Positions 27,070 through 35,288 of a DNA stretch of 64,000 bases are shown here, piece after piece. Under the pieces are notes generated by a model. That model saw only the letters and a program-made list of their open reading frames with translations, was not told where the DNA came from and did no database searches. Position numbers and translations under genes: made by a program. Every line of letters begins with the position of its first letter. The stretch's first letter is position 1. Origin of the DNA: Halomonas sp. I5-271120 (lineage in GTDB: Bacteria > Pseudomonadota > Gammaproteobacteria > Pseudomonadales > Halomonadaceae); NCBI RefSeq assembly GCF_030553075.1, contig NZ_CP130701.1, positions 3,224,001 through 3,288,000 on the forward strand, written 5' to 3'.

Positions 27070-28198
27070 GCAGGTGCGAATCGCGCTGCTGAACGTGTCC
27101 AAACGCTTTGGCGAGGACACCGCCGTTGACGGCCTATCGCTTGCCATCGCGCCTGGTGAGCTCTGTGTGCTGGTGGGCACCTCTGGATGTGGCAAGTCCA
27201 CCACCCTGCGCATGATCAATCGACTCATCGAGCACAGTGACGGCCAGATCCATATCGACGGTCAGCCGATTCGCGAGATCAACGAGCAGGCGCTGCGTCG
27301 GCGCATCGGCTATGCCATCCAGAGTACCGGGCTCTTCCCGCACTGGACGGTCGCTCGCAACATCGGCCTGGTGCCGCGGCTGTTGAAATGGCCCGCTGAG
27401 CGCATCCAGAAGCGAACCCGCGAGCTGATGCAGCTGTTGGGTCTCAATGAAGCCGAGTTCGCCGGCAAGTACCCCCACCAGCTCTCCGGCGGTCAGGCGC
27501 AGCGTGTCGGTGTGGCCCGTGCCCTGGCGGCTGACCCTGACATCCTGCTGATGGACGAGCCCTTCGGCGCCCTGGATCCTATTACCCGGGAATCCCTGCA
27601 GGACGAACTGCTCAGGCTCCAGGCGCGGCTGCACAAGACGATTGTCTTCGTGACTCACGACATGGAAGAGGCCCTGAAGCTGGCCGATCGCATCGTGGTC
27701 ATGAATCGCGGGCAGGTCGTACAGCAGGGCAGCCCCCAAGAGCTACTGACGGCACCGGAGAATGCGTTCGTCGAATCACTGCTCGGCGGGCGTGATCGGG
27801 GCCTCAAACAGGCGGGGCTCATTGCTGTGCGTGACGTGATGCACCCGACCGGTGCGCGCCGCCAGACCACGGCGGCGGCCGTCGGCGCAGATGACGACCT
27901 GCGTGAGGCCCTGTCAGTGATGCTCCTGCATCGGCTGTCGAGCCTGACCGTGGTGGATGAGCGCGATCGCACGGTGGGCACACTGGGGGTCGATGACATC
28001 ATGCACCGCAAGAACCTGCTCCCTGCCGCCTCGGCAAAGTCCTCCCACAAGCCCGCGTCCAGAAGCGACACCGGCGATGCGTCCGAAGGTAAGGCCAAGG
28101 CTCAGAATAGTTCCCAGGACAGTTCCAGGGATGATGCCAAGGATAGCGACGGGGAAACGGCGTCACCCCAGGCCTCGGAGCCTCGCCATGAGGACTGA
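27062..28198 (+). CDS. yehX: ABC transporter ATP-binding protein with CBS domain, YehX-like
   Basis: The ATPase of the osmoprotectant importer. Walker A is GTSGCGKSTT (residues about 39-48), the Q-loop is in YAIQSTGLFPHW, the signature is LSGGQAQR, Walker B is ILLMDEPFGALD and the H-loop is VTHDMEEAL. A CBS-like regulatory segment follows (residues about 255-320), as in betaine transporters that sense ionic strength. Odd: the last 55 residues are a low-complexity Ser/Asp/Lys-rich tail, unusual for this family. It overlaps both neighbours (8 bases with yehY, 11 with yehW). Confidence 0.93.
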   Translation: MTEQVRIALLNVSKRFGEDTAVDGLSLAIAPGELCVLVGTSGCGKSTTLRMINRLIEHSDGQIHIDGQPIREINEQALRRRIGYAIQSTGLFPHWTVARNIGLVPRLLKWPAERIQKRTRELMQLLGLNEAEFAGKYPHQLSGGQAQRVGVARALAADPDILLMDEPFGALDPITRESLQDELLRLQARLHKTIVFVTHDMEEALKLADRIVVMNRGQVVQQGSPQELLTAPENAFVESLLGGRDRGLKQAGLIAVRDVMHPTGARRQTTAAAVGADDDLREALSVMLLHRLSSLTVVDERDRTVGTLGVDDIMHRKNLLPAASAKSSHKPASRSDTGDASEGKAKAQNSSQDSSRDDAKDSDGETASPQASEPRHED

Positions 28199-28949
28199 TC
28201 CCGTTATCATGGGCGCTGCTATTCTATCGCCTTGGCGACGCTGGGCGGCTCCACTTGGCTGGTTCGCGGCGCTTGGCACGCTGCTGGTCGTCATGCCGCA
28301 CTTGGGGTCGCTGTTCGCTGCCATCGACCCCGAGGCCCGTGAGCCGATCTATCGTCGTGATGCCTTCGTCGATCTGTTGGCCAATCACCTGCTGCTGGTG
28401 GCCGGTGCCTCGTCCATCGCCATCGTAAGCGGGGTGAGTGGCGCGATCATGGTCACCCGGTCCTGGGGGCGTGATTTTCTGCCACTGGTCAGTCAGTTGG
28501 CCTCCATCGGTCAGACCTTCCCTCCGGTAGCGGTGCTGGCGCTTGCTGTGCCCTGGCTGGGATTCGGCGGGCTGCCTACCGTGGTGGCCCTGGTGCTCTA
28601 CGGCCTGCTGCCGATAGTGCGCAATACCCTGGTCGGTATCGGAGAGGTGGATTCCGCCACCCGGGAGGCCGCTCGAGGCATGGGCATGTCGCCAAACCAG
28701 GTGCTCTGGCAGCTCGAGCTGCCGTTGGCCGCGCCGGTCATTCTGGCCGGTATCCGCACCTCGGTGACCGTGGGGATTGCCACCGCGGCGATCGGTTCGA
28801 CCATCGGCGCCAAGACCCTGGGGGACCCGATCATCGCCGGCATCATCAATGGCAACACGGCCTACATCCTGCAGGGCGCTATCCTGATTGGTGTGCTGGC
28901 GCTTTCCATAGACAGCGTCTTCGCACGCCTGCTGCCCTCACAGCGCTGA
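28188..28949 (+). CDS. yehW: ABC transporter permease, YehW-like
   Basis: The second, shorter permease (253 residues; E. coli YehW about 243). It has about six membrane helices and the ATPase-contact motif REAARGMGMSPNQVLWQLELPLA, followed by the conserved IGSTIGAKTLGDPI segment. The start at 28188 is chosen for GGAG 7 bases upstream and overlap with the yehX stop; the much longer upstream open frame is the shadow of yehX. It is the last gene of the operon. Confidence 0.93.
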   Translation: MRTDPVIMGAAILSPWRRWAAPLGWFAALGTLLVVMPHLGSLFAAIDPEAREPIYRRDAFVDLLANHLLLVAGASSIAIVSGVSGAIMVTRSWGRDFLPLVSQLASIGQTFPPVAVLALAVPWLGFGGLPTVVALVLYGLLPIVRNTLVGIGEVDSATREAARGMGMSPNQVLWQLELPLAAPVILAGIRTSVTVGIATAAIGSTIGAKTLGDPIIAGIINGNTAYILQGAILIGVLALSIDSVFARLLPSQR

Positions 28950-28963
28950 GGGTTCTCGTATCG

Positions 28964-28986
28964 GGTTCTTGTCTCGAACCGCTTTT
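28964..28986 (+). terminator. Weak terminator candidate after yehW
   Basis: A short stem (GGTTC with GAACC, 7-base loop) is followed within three bases by CTTTTATCT. The stem is only 5 bp plus a bulged pair, so support is modest. Confidence 0.4.
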
Positions 28987-29101
28987 ATCTCTCCTGTTTT
29001 CCCACCTTGTCTCGCTCTTCCTCAACCGTTCCTGCTCGAGCCCAAGCGTGCGAGGGCGCTGGTATCGGCCGTCTCCTTTAGCGGATCAGTGACCTTTCAT
29101 G

Positions 29102-29127
29102 GCGCCTGCGACCATGGTCTCAGGCGC
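29102..29127. repeat. Near-perfect 26-bp inverted repeat
   Basis: Seven paired bases (GCGCCTG with CAGGCGC), one C/T mismatch, then an inner 10-bp palindrome GACCATGGTC. No T-run follows, so it is not a standard terminator. It may be an operator or an mRNA-processing hairpin in the leader of the dehydrogenase operon. Confidence 0.5.
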
Positions 29128-29161
29128 TGTGGCTATACAGCACCCCATGCCGGGCTCTATC

Positions 29162-29175
29162 TTACGTTAACGTAA
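29162..29175. promoter_or_regulatory. Perfect palindrome TTACGTTAACGTAA, candidate LiuR-type operator
   Basis: A perfect 14-bp palindrome 125 bases before E1 alpha. Its form recalls, from memory, operators proposed for the MerR-family regulator LiuR of branched-chain amino acid breakdown in proteobacteria, which suits the downstream genes. No liuR gene is in this window. The palindrome is certain; the regulator is inferred. Confidence 0.55.
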
Positions 29176-29300
29176 ACTTGCGGCATCGGGTCGTTATCAG
29201 GCGGACTGTGCCATCGGGTTGGTTTATGACTACCTTCTGAATAACCATGCCCTCACAAGGGGCGTGAGGCTTTTCACCACCACCCCCAGGGAAGAGCATC

Positions 29301-30515
29301 ATGACAACAACCACTTCCTCACTCGTTCACTCCCCGACCTTTCTGAAGGGCGACGAGTTTTCGATCGATACCTTCGCGTTGCTCAAGCAGGACGGCAGCC
29401 TCTTTGAAGGAGCAGCGGCGCCCGAACTCGACCGCGACAAGGCGCTGCGCATCTACCACGCCATGGTCTTCACCCGGGTGCTCGACGAGCGCATGCTGGC
29501 CGCTCAGCGCCAGGGCCGGCTGAGCTTCTACATGCAGTGTACCGGCGAGGAGGCCGCGGTAATCGGCAGTGCCGCGGCGCTGGATGACGAAGACATGATC
29601 ATGGCTCAGTACCGTGAGCAGGGGGCGCTGGCCTATCGCGGCTTTAGCTGCGACGAATTCATGAATCAGATGTTCGGCAACGAGCGTGACTACGGCAAGG
29701 GACGTCAGATGCCGATCCACTATGGCTCGGCCAAGCTGCATTACATGACCATCTCCTCGCCGCTGGCCACTCAGATTCCTCAGGCCACCGGCTATGCCTA
29801 TGGGCAGAAGCTCGCCGGCGATGGCCATTGCACTATCACCTATTTTGGCGAGGGGGCCGCCTCGGAGGGCGACTTCCATGCCGCGCTGAACATGGCCACG
29901 GTGCACAAGGTCCCGGTGATTTTTTTCTGTCGCAACAACGGCTATGCGATCTCCACCCCGGCGGTCGAGCAGTTCGCCGCCGATGGCGTCGCCCCCCGAG
30001 CCTTCGGCTACAAGATGCGGGTCATTCGGGTCGACGGCAACGACGTGCTGGCGGTCTATCAGGCCACTCTGGAGGCGCGCCGGCTGGCCGTGGAGCATAA
30101 CCAGCCGGTATTGATCGAGGCCATGACCTATCGCCTGGCGGCCCATTCATCTTCCGATGATCCTTCCGGCTATCGCAGCAAGAAGGAAGAAGAAGCCTGG
30201 CGGGAAAAAGACCCGATCCTGCGACTACGCCGCTGGCTGGAATCCCGCGAGTGGTGGAGCGATGAAGAAGAGAAGACCCTGCAGGAGCGCCTGCGTCGTG
30301 AGGTGCTAGAAACCATGAAGGTAGCCCAGAAGCGCCCGGCGCCGCCTCTCGAGAGCCTGATCACTGATGTCTACGACACCCCCACGCCGCAATTGAACGA
30401 GCAGCTTGCCGCGCTGGAAGCGCATATCCGGCTTTATCCAGAGGCCTATCCCAAGAGCGCTTCCCAAGGCTCGACTACGTCATCGGATGCCGAGAACGGC
30501 CAGGGAGGGCGCTGA
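29301..30515 (+). CDS. bkdA1: Branched-chain 2-oxoacid dehydrogenase E1 subunit alpha
   Basis: Thiamine-diphosphate-dependent decarboxylase subunit acting on the 2-oxo acids of valine, leucine and isoleucine. 404 residues. The thiamine-binding motif is visible as [18 protein letters not shown] (GDG type, then NN in [11 protein letters not shown]), and the segment [26 protein letters not shown] matches branched-chain enzymes better than pyruvate dehydrogenase. The phosphorylation-loop region [16 protein letters not shown] is present. E1 beta starts one base after its stop. No E3 gene lies in the window, so it presumably shares a dihydrolipoamide dehydrogenase encoded elsewhere. Confidence 0.92.
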   Translation: MTTTTSSLVHSPTFLKGDEFSIDTFALLKQDGSLFEGAAAPELDRDKALRIYHAMVFTRVLDERMLAAQRQGRLSFYMQCTGEEAAVIGSAAALDDEDMIMAQYREQGALAYRGFSCDEFMNQMFGNERDYGKGRQMPIHYGSAKLHYMTISSPLATQIPQATGYAYGQKLAGDGHCTITYFGEGAASEGDFHAALNMATVHKVPVIFFCRNNGYAISTPAVEQFAADGVAPRAFGYKMRVIRVDGNDVLAVYQATLEARRLAVEHNQPVLIEAMTYRLAAHSSSDDPSGYRSKKEEEAWREKDPILRLRRWLESREWWSDEEEKTLQERLRREVLETMKVAQKRPAPPLESLITDVYDTPTPQLNEQLAALEAHIRLYPEAYPKSASQGSTTSSDAENGQGGR

Positions 30516-30516
30516 G

Positions 30517-31494
30517 ATGGCGAACATCAATTTACTGCAGGCCATCAATCAGGCGCTGGATATCGCCATGGCCGCCGATGAGCGAGTGCTGTGCTTCGGC
30601 GAAGACGTCGGCGGCTTCGGTGGCGTCTTCCGTGCCACCAGCCACCTGCAGGAAAAATACGGCAAGGCACGCTGCTTCAACACGCCGCTGGTCGAGCAGG
30701 GCATCATCGGCTTCGCCAATGGCCTGGCCGCTCAGGGCTCAACGCCGGTGGCGGAGATCCAATTTGCCGACTACATCTTTCCGGCCTTCGACCAGATCGT
30801 TAACGAGTCGGCCAAGTTCCGCTACCGGTCTGGCAATCTGTTCAATGTCGGCGGCCTGACCATTCGCGCGCCCTACGGTGGCGGCATCGCCGGCGGGCTC
30901 TATCACTCCCAGTCGCCTGAGGCGTATTTCGCGCATACGCCGGGCCTCAAGGTCGTGGTGCCCCGCAACCCGCACCAGGCCAAGGGGTTGTTGCTGGCGT
31001 CCATCCGTGACCCCAACCCGGTGCTGTTCTTCGAGCCCAAGCGGCTCTATCGCGCCTCGACCGGTGAGGTGCCGGAAAGCGATTACCAGTTGCCCCTAGG
31101 TGAGGCCGAGGTGATCAAGGAAGGCAGCGATATCACCCTGCTGGCCTGGGGCGCCCAGATGGAAGTCATCGAACAGGCCGCTGAACTCGCCGAGAAGGAG
31201 GGTATCTCCTGCGAGATCATCGATCTGCGCAGTATTCTGCCCTGGGACGTCGAGACCGTGGCGACCTCGGTCTTAAAGACCGGCCGACTGCTGATCAGTC
31301 ACGAGGCACCGCTGACCGGCGGCTTCGCCGGCGAGATTGCCGCCACCATCCAGGAGCGCTGTTTTCTGTACCTGGAGTCGCCGATCAGCCGGGTCACCGG
31401 CCTGGATACGCCCTTCCCGCTGACGCTGGAGAAGGAATACCTGCCCGATCGCCTCAAGGTCTTCGAGGCGATCAAGGCCAGCATGGCGTACTAG
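30517..31494 (+). CDS. bkdA2: Branched-chain 2-oxoacid dehydrogenase E1 subunit beta
   Basis: 325 residues that pair with E1 alpha to form the thiamine-diphosphate active site. The start at 30517 ([15 protein letters not shown]) has GGGAGGG upstream and gives the family length; the open frame reaching back to 30406 is inside E1 alpha. Motifs: [33 protein letters not shown], and the C-terminal transketolase domain ending [14 protein letters not shown] and [11 protein letters not shown]. It is in operon with E1 alpha and E2. Confidence 0.95.
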   Translation: MANINLLQAINQALDIAMAADERVLCFGEDVGGFGGVFRATSHLQEKYGKARCFNTPLVEQGIIGFANGLAAQGSTPVAEIQFADYIFPAFDQIVNESAKFRYRSGNLFNVGGLTIRAPYGGGIAGGLYHSQSPEAYFAHTPGLKVVVPRNPHQAKGLLLASIRDPNPVLFFEPKRLYRASTGEVPESDYQLPLGEAEVIKEGSDITLLAWGAQMEVIEQAAELAEKEGISCEIIDLRSILPWDVETVATSVLKTGRLLISHEAPLTGGFAGEIAATIQERCFLYLESPISRVTGLDTPFPLTLEKEYLPDRLKVFEAIKASMAY

Positions 31495-31519
31495 AACCCG
31501 GTATCCGGACAGGAGAGCA

Positions 31520-33226
31520 ATGATGAGCGATTTTATGCTGCCCGATATCGGCGAAGGTATCGTGGAGTGCGAGGTGGTCAAGTGGCTGGTCGGCGAGGGC
31601 GACGTGATCGAGGAAGACCAGCCCGTCGCCGAGGTGATGACCGACAAGGCGCTGGTGGAGATTCCCGCGCCCTATCATGGCCGGGTCACCCGGCTGTATT
31701 ACCGAGAGGGTGAAATTGCCAAGGTGCATGCGCCGCTCTTTGCCCTGGTGGGAGATGAGGCCGGCGAGGAAGGACCGTCACCAGAAAAAGAGCACGGTCA
31801 GGCACACCAGGAGGCGTCTCAGCCGGCAACTCGAGAGACGGCCACGCGCGCGCCGGAACCAGCGTCTCAGATCGCCGCTGAATCGTTGTCTCGGCAGGCC
31901 GTCTCCGCCAGCGGCACCGACTTCGTGCTGCCGGATATCGGCGAGGGCATCGTCGAGTGCGAGGTCGTCGAGTGGCGTATCCAGGAGGGCGACGAAATCG
32001 CCGAGGACCAGCCGGTGGTCGACGTGATGACCGACAAGGCATTGGTCGAAATCACCGCACCGGAGGCCGGCCGTGTGACCCGTCTTTACTATCAGCAGGG
32101 CGAGCATGCGCGGGTGCACTCGCCGCTGTTTGCCTATCTTCCCGAAGGACTAGATCTCTCCGAAGGGCAAGCGCCCTCTAGTGCCGCCGAGCCCGCGGCG
32201 ACCAACCCGCAGATGACGCGGCAGGCGGGATCTACTGATGAGGGAGCAGTCGCGTCGCCGAGTGCACCGCAGCAAGGACGTGCCTCAGCCCAGGGCAGTG
32301 GTGCTTTCGGGCGGATCCCGGCGAGCCCGGCGGTGCGCCGTCTCGTGCGCGAGCATGCGCTGAGCCTTTCTGCCATTCCCGGCTCGGGCAAGCACGGCCG
32401 GGTGCTCAAGGACGACGTGCTGCGCTTCCTCGAACAGGGCGACCACAGCGACGAGCACCGCCAGCCATCGTCGAGCGAGACGCCTGCGCCGACGACGGTC
32501 GGTGGCACCTCCGCCGTCGGCGAGATCCGCGTCGAGCCCCTCAAGGGCATTCAGGCGGTGATGGCGCGGCGCATGGTGGCTTCGGCCAGCACCATTCCGC
32601 ATTTTGCCTACGGCGACGAAATCGACGTCACCGAGCTGCTGGCGCTGCGCGAACGCCTCAAGCCCGAAGCCGAGGCGCTGGGGGTGAGGCTGACCTTGAT
32701 GCCTTTCTTCATGAAGGCCCTGGCGCTTGCGGTGCAGGAGTTCCCGATCCTCAACAGCCGGCTCAATGATGAGGTCACCGAGATTCACTACCAGAGCGCC
32801 TGCAACATCGGCATGGCGGTGGACAGCCGGGTCGGCCTGATGGTGCCCAATGTGAAAGGCGTCGAGCGCAGGAGCCTGCTGGCCATCGCCGGTGAGATCG
32901 CGCGCCTGACCCAGGAGGCACGGGAAGGCCGCGTGCAGCAGGCAGATCTCAAGGGTGGCACCATCAGCATTTCCAATATCGGCGCCCTGGGCGGCACCTA
33001 CGCCACGCCGATCATTAATGCCCCGGAGGTGGCCATCGTGGCGATCGGCAAGACTCAGCAGCTGCCGCGCTTCGATGCCGATGGCCAGGTGGTGAGCCGG
33101 GCGATCATGACCGCGACCTGGTCGGGCGATCATCGCGTGATCGACGGCGGCACCATTGCCCGTTTCGTCAATCGCTGGAAGGGCTATCTTGAGTCACCGC
33201 AAAGTATGTTGCTGCACCTTGGCTAG
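31520..33226 (+). CDS. bkdB: Branched-chain 2-oxoacid dehydrogenase E2 with two lipoyl domains
   Basis: Dihydrolipoyl acyltransferase core of the complex. Two near-identical lipoyl domains carry the modified lysines Lys43 and Lys173 (both in MTDKALVEI), joined by Ala/Pro/Glu/Gln-rich linkers. A peripheral E1/E3-binding domain follows (about 266-305; IPASPAVRRLVREHAL), then the acyltransferase domain (about 330-568) with His538 and Asp542 in SGDHRVIDGG. Branched-chain E2 proteins usually carry one lipoyl domain, so two is notable. Two adjacent ATG codons can serve as start. The kinase gene follows after 49 bases. Confidence 0.93.
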   Translation: MMSDFMLPDIGEGIVECEVVKWLVGEGDVIEEDQPVAEVMTDKALVEIPAPYHGRVTRLYYREGEIAKVHAPLFALVGDEAGEEGPSPEKEHGQAHQEASQPATRETATRAPEPASQIAAESLSRQAVSASGTDFVLPDIGEGIVECEVVEWRIQEGDEIAEDQPVVDVMTDKALVEITAPEAGRVTRLYYQQGEHARVHSPLFAYLPEGLDLSEGQAPSSAAEPAATNPQMTRQAGSTDEGAVASPSAPQQGRASAQGSGAFGRIPASPAVRRLVREHALSLSAIPGSGKHGRVLKDDVLRFLEQGDHSDEHRQPSSSETPAPTTVGGTSAVGEIRVEPLKGIQAVMARRMVASASTIPHFAYGDEIDVTELLALRERLKPEAEALGVRLTLMPFFMKALALAVQEFPILNSRLNDEVTEIHYQSACNIGMAVDSRVGLMVPNVKGVERRSLLAIAGEIARLTQEAREGRVQQADLKGGTISISNIGALGGTYATPIINAPEVAIVAIGKTQQLPRFDADGQVVSRAIMTATWSGDHRVIDGGTIARFVNRWKGYLESPQSMLLHLG

Positions 33227-33275
33227 GTCACGCTGGTCCAGGATCATGCTGGGATCGCACTGACGGGATGAGATC

Positions 33276-35117
33276 ATGACGGCGACGTCGCTCCAGCAGT
33301 TCTACATCCCGGAAGAGCAGTCGATCTACCTGCTCAGCCATGACGATGCTAAGAAGCTCAAGGACTGGGTCGCGCTCTGCCAGACCCAGCTCGAGCAGCT
33401 CGGCTACCGTGACATCGCCCTGATCGGCAAGGGCGCCTATGGCTTCGTGTTTGCCGGTCGGGCGCGGCACCCGGCCGGCGAGGTCGAGCACGTCTTCAAG
33501 TTCACCCGGGTGACGCTACCTCAGAAGTTGCAGGACCGGCTCGAGGAAGAGGCCTTTATGCTCGAGCAGGTCGAGCATCCGCGGGTGCCCAGGCTGATTG
33601 CCTATCAGCGGGTGCGCAACCAGTCGATCCTGGTCATGGAGCGTGCACCGGGGGAGAACCTCGAAGAAGTATCGTTGCGCCACGGCCGGCTGTCGCCGCG
33701 GCTGGTGGTACATATTGCCGCGCAACTGGCGGACATCCTGCGGCACTTGCGCCGTGAGTCTGGGCGGCGCAAGCCGCTGGTGCACGGCGATATCAAGCCC
33801 TCGAACCTGGTCTTTGATGCCGCTACCGAACGTATCGCCCTGATCGACTGGGGCTCCTCGGTCTTCGCTCAGCTCGACGAGCGCCTGCAGCACGTGGCCA
33901 CCAACGTCATGGAGCTGATGTCCGATAACCTGCAGCAGACCAACGCCCGCCTGGGCGATGTCTATTTCATTGGCGAAGAGCAGCTGAACGGCGCACTGTC
34001 GTCGCCACGTTTCGATGAGCAGGGCGCGGCCGGGACGCTATATGCACTGGCCTCGGGGCAGTCCTGTCGTTTCGGCCATCGGGCGATACCGGCAACGTCG
34101 CTTGGCCTGCCCATGGAGTTTGCCCGCATGCTCGACGCCATGCTTTCGCCGGACCCGGCGCTGAGGCTGCGGGCCGGCGATTACTTTCTTGATCATATGC
34201 CGCGGCTGGCGCGCACCGTGATGGTCGAGCTCGACGAGCCCCCCGAGGCGTCACTGCTACCCGTCTGGGTGCGTCCGGCCGGGCGCGAGATCGATACCGT
34301 GGTCTACAGCTCGCGCAAGGCCTTCCTGCGCGAGGAAGGCGCGCCGGAGCAGATGAGCGAGGTTAACGACGTTCAGCTCGACCGTTACTACAAGAACTTC
34401 ATGCAGGGCATGGGGGAGACCGAGAAGGCCTTCCTGGCCGCAGTCAGCCGGCTCGGTCGCTATCCCGTGGTCGGCGGCCTGGCGATTCGCTGGGAGACTG
34501 ACGGTATCTACGTCGATATCTCGCTTAACCTGCATGACCCCTCGCTGAAGGCGGCCTTCGTCAGCGCCGTCAACAACATGATTCACCTGGCAAGGGCCAT
34601 CTACCGTCGAGGGATCTTCAAGAGCTGCCTGTTCAATGCTCGGGAGACCCTGCACGTCGACCGGCTGGGGCCGGATCAGCCCTTTATTCTCACGCCGGAC
34701 ATGCGCCTGCCCTACGAGGTCAGCGCGGTCCCCGAGCTCGAGGATCACACCCGGGTGCATTCCTATTTCGAGGATGGCCCCGACCCGGAAGAATTCCTGG
34801 TGCTGCCCGACGAGATCATCGTCTCTCTCGAGGCTCTCAACGCCATCCACCATACCGGCATGATCATCTTCGAGGCGCTGCCCACCCACTTGAAGATCCA
34901 CAGCTACTACCGGCTGCTGGATCCGGCACGCGAGTCGGAGTTTCGAAAGCGACTGGATGACATCCTGGCGGCGGTGGGGCTGATCGAGGGGCTTGGCGTC
35001 TCGGGCTTTATGAAGATGCCTTACAAGGACACCAAGTTCTTTGCCCACATCGAGCGCATGCCGGAGCGCTACTACCCCAAGAATCCTTATTCCCCCAAGA
35101 ACCCCTATGCCTCATGA
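33276..35117 (+). CDS. Hanks-type Ser/Thr protein kinase with unassigned C-terminal half
   Basis: 613 residues. The kinase domain spans about residues 45-310: glycine loop GKGAYGFVF (51-59), Lys75, helix-C Glu near 91, HGDIKPSN catalytic loop (His170, Asp172, Lys174, Asn177) and DWG in place of DFG (Asp191-Gly193). All key residues for catalysis remain. The C-terminal 300 residues match nothing I recognise and end in a YYPKNPYSPKNPY tail with tandem PKNPY units. No membrane helix or PASTA domain is visible, so it is probably cytosolic. It follows E2 by 49 bases and precedes the SMC cassette by 171, so it may belong to the dehydrogenase operon; its substrate is unknown. Confidence 0.85.
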   Translation: MTATSLQQFYIPEEQSIYLLSHDDAKKLKDWVALCQTQLEQLGYRDIALIGKGAYGFVFAGRARHPAGEVEHVFKFTRVTLPQKLQDRLEEEAFMLEQVEHPRVPRLIAYQRVRNQSILVMERAPGENLEEVSLRHGRLSPRLVVHIAAQLADILRHLRRESGRRKPLVHGDIKPSNLVFDAATERIALIDWGSSVFAQLDERLQHVATNVMELMSDNLQQTNARLGDVYFIGEEQLNGALSSPRFDEQGAAGTLYALASGQSCRFGHRAIPATSLGLPMEFARMLDAMLSPDPALRLRAGDYFLDHMPRLARTVMVELDEPPEASLLPVWVRPAGREIDTVVYSSRKAFLREEGAPEQMSEVNDVQLDRYYKNFMQGMGETEKAFLAAVSRLGRYPVVGGLAIRWETDGIYVDISLNLHDPSLKAAFVSAVNNMIHLARAIYRRGIFKSCLFNARETLHVDRLGPDQPFILTPDMRLPYEVSAVPELEDHTRVHSYFEDGPDPEEFLVLPDEIIVSLEALNAIHHTGMIIFEALPTHLKIHSYYRLLDPARESEFRKRLDDILAAVGLIEGLGVSGFMKMPYKDTKFFAHIERMPERYYPKNPYSPKNPYAS

Positions 35118-35288
35118 GTCAGTCCGCTGACCACGCATACCGCAGACCTCACTGCCCGCTCAAAGGCCCGCCGATGTTTAAGCCAGGCACCGATTAGACC
35201 GCTATTGGCATACCTGCTCGGGCTCCATCCGGGCGTCGCCTCTGGCAAGATAGGGGCCATGGATGTCAGTAACGAATAAGGACGTGGC

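Larger units (their letters stand above)
28987..29300. other. Intergenic control region of the branched-chain oxoacid dehydrogenase operon
   Basis: No convincing gene is found here; two short open frames (28969-29175 and 29219-29407) lack family features and the second overlaps the next gene out of frame. The region holds a strong cruciform-like hairpin (29102-29127) and a perfect palindrome (29162-29175), described separately. A purine-rich site (GGGAAGAGC) precedes the E1 alpha start. Confidence 0.6.

Noticed and set aside
27957..28187. Upstream extension of the yehW reading frame
   Set aside because: It lies entirely inside yehX in another frame; the ATG at 28188 has a ribosome site and the family N-terminus.
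28969..29407. Two short open frames before the E1 alpha gene
   Set aside because: No ribosome sites, no family features, and they overlap strong hairpins or the next gene out of frame.
29301..33226. Pyruvate dehydrogenase complex
   Set aside because: Two-subunit E1 with the [17 protein letters not shown] segment fits branched-chain enzymes better; gammaproteobacterial pyruvate dehydrogenase usually has a single-chain E1.
33276..35117. Protein kinase as a fifth subunit of the SMC defence cassette
   Set aside because: It does not overlap the cassette, lies 171 bases away and is closer (49 bases) to the E2 gene; kept only as a hypothesis.
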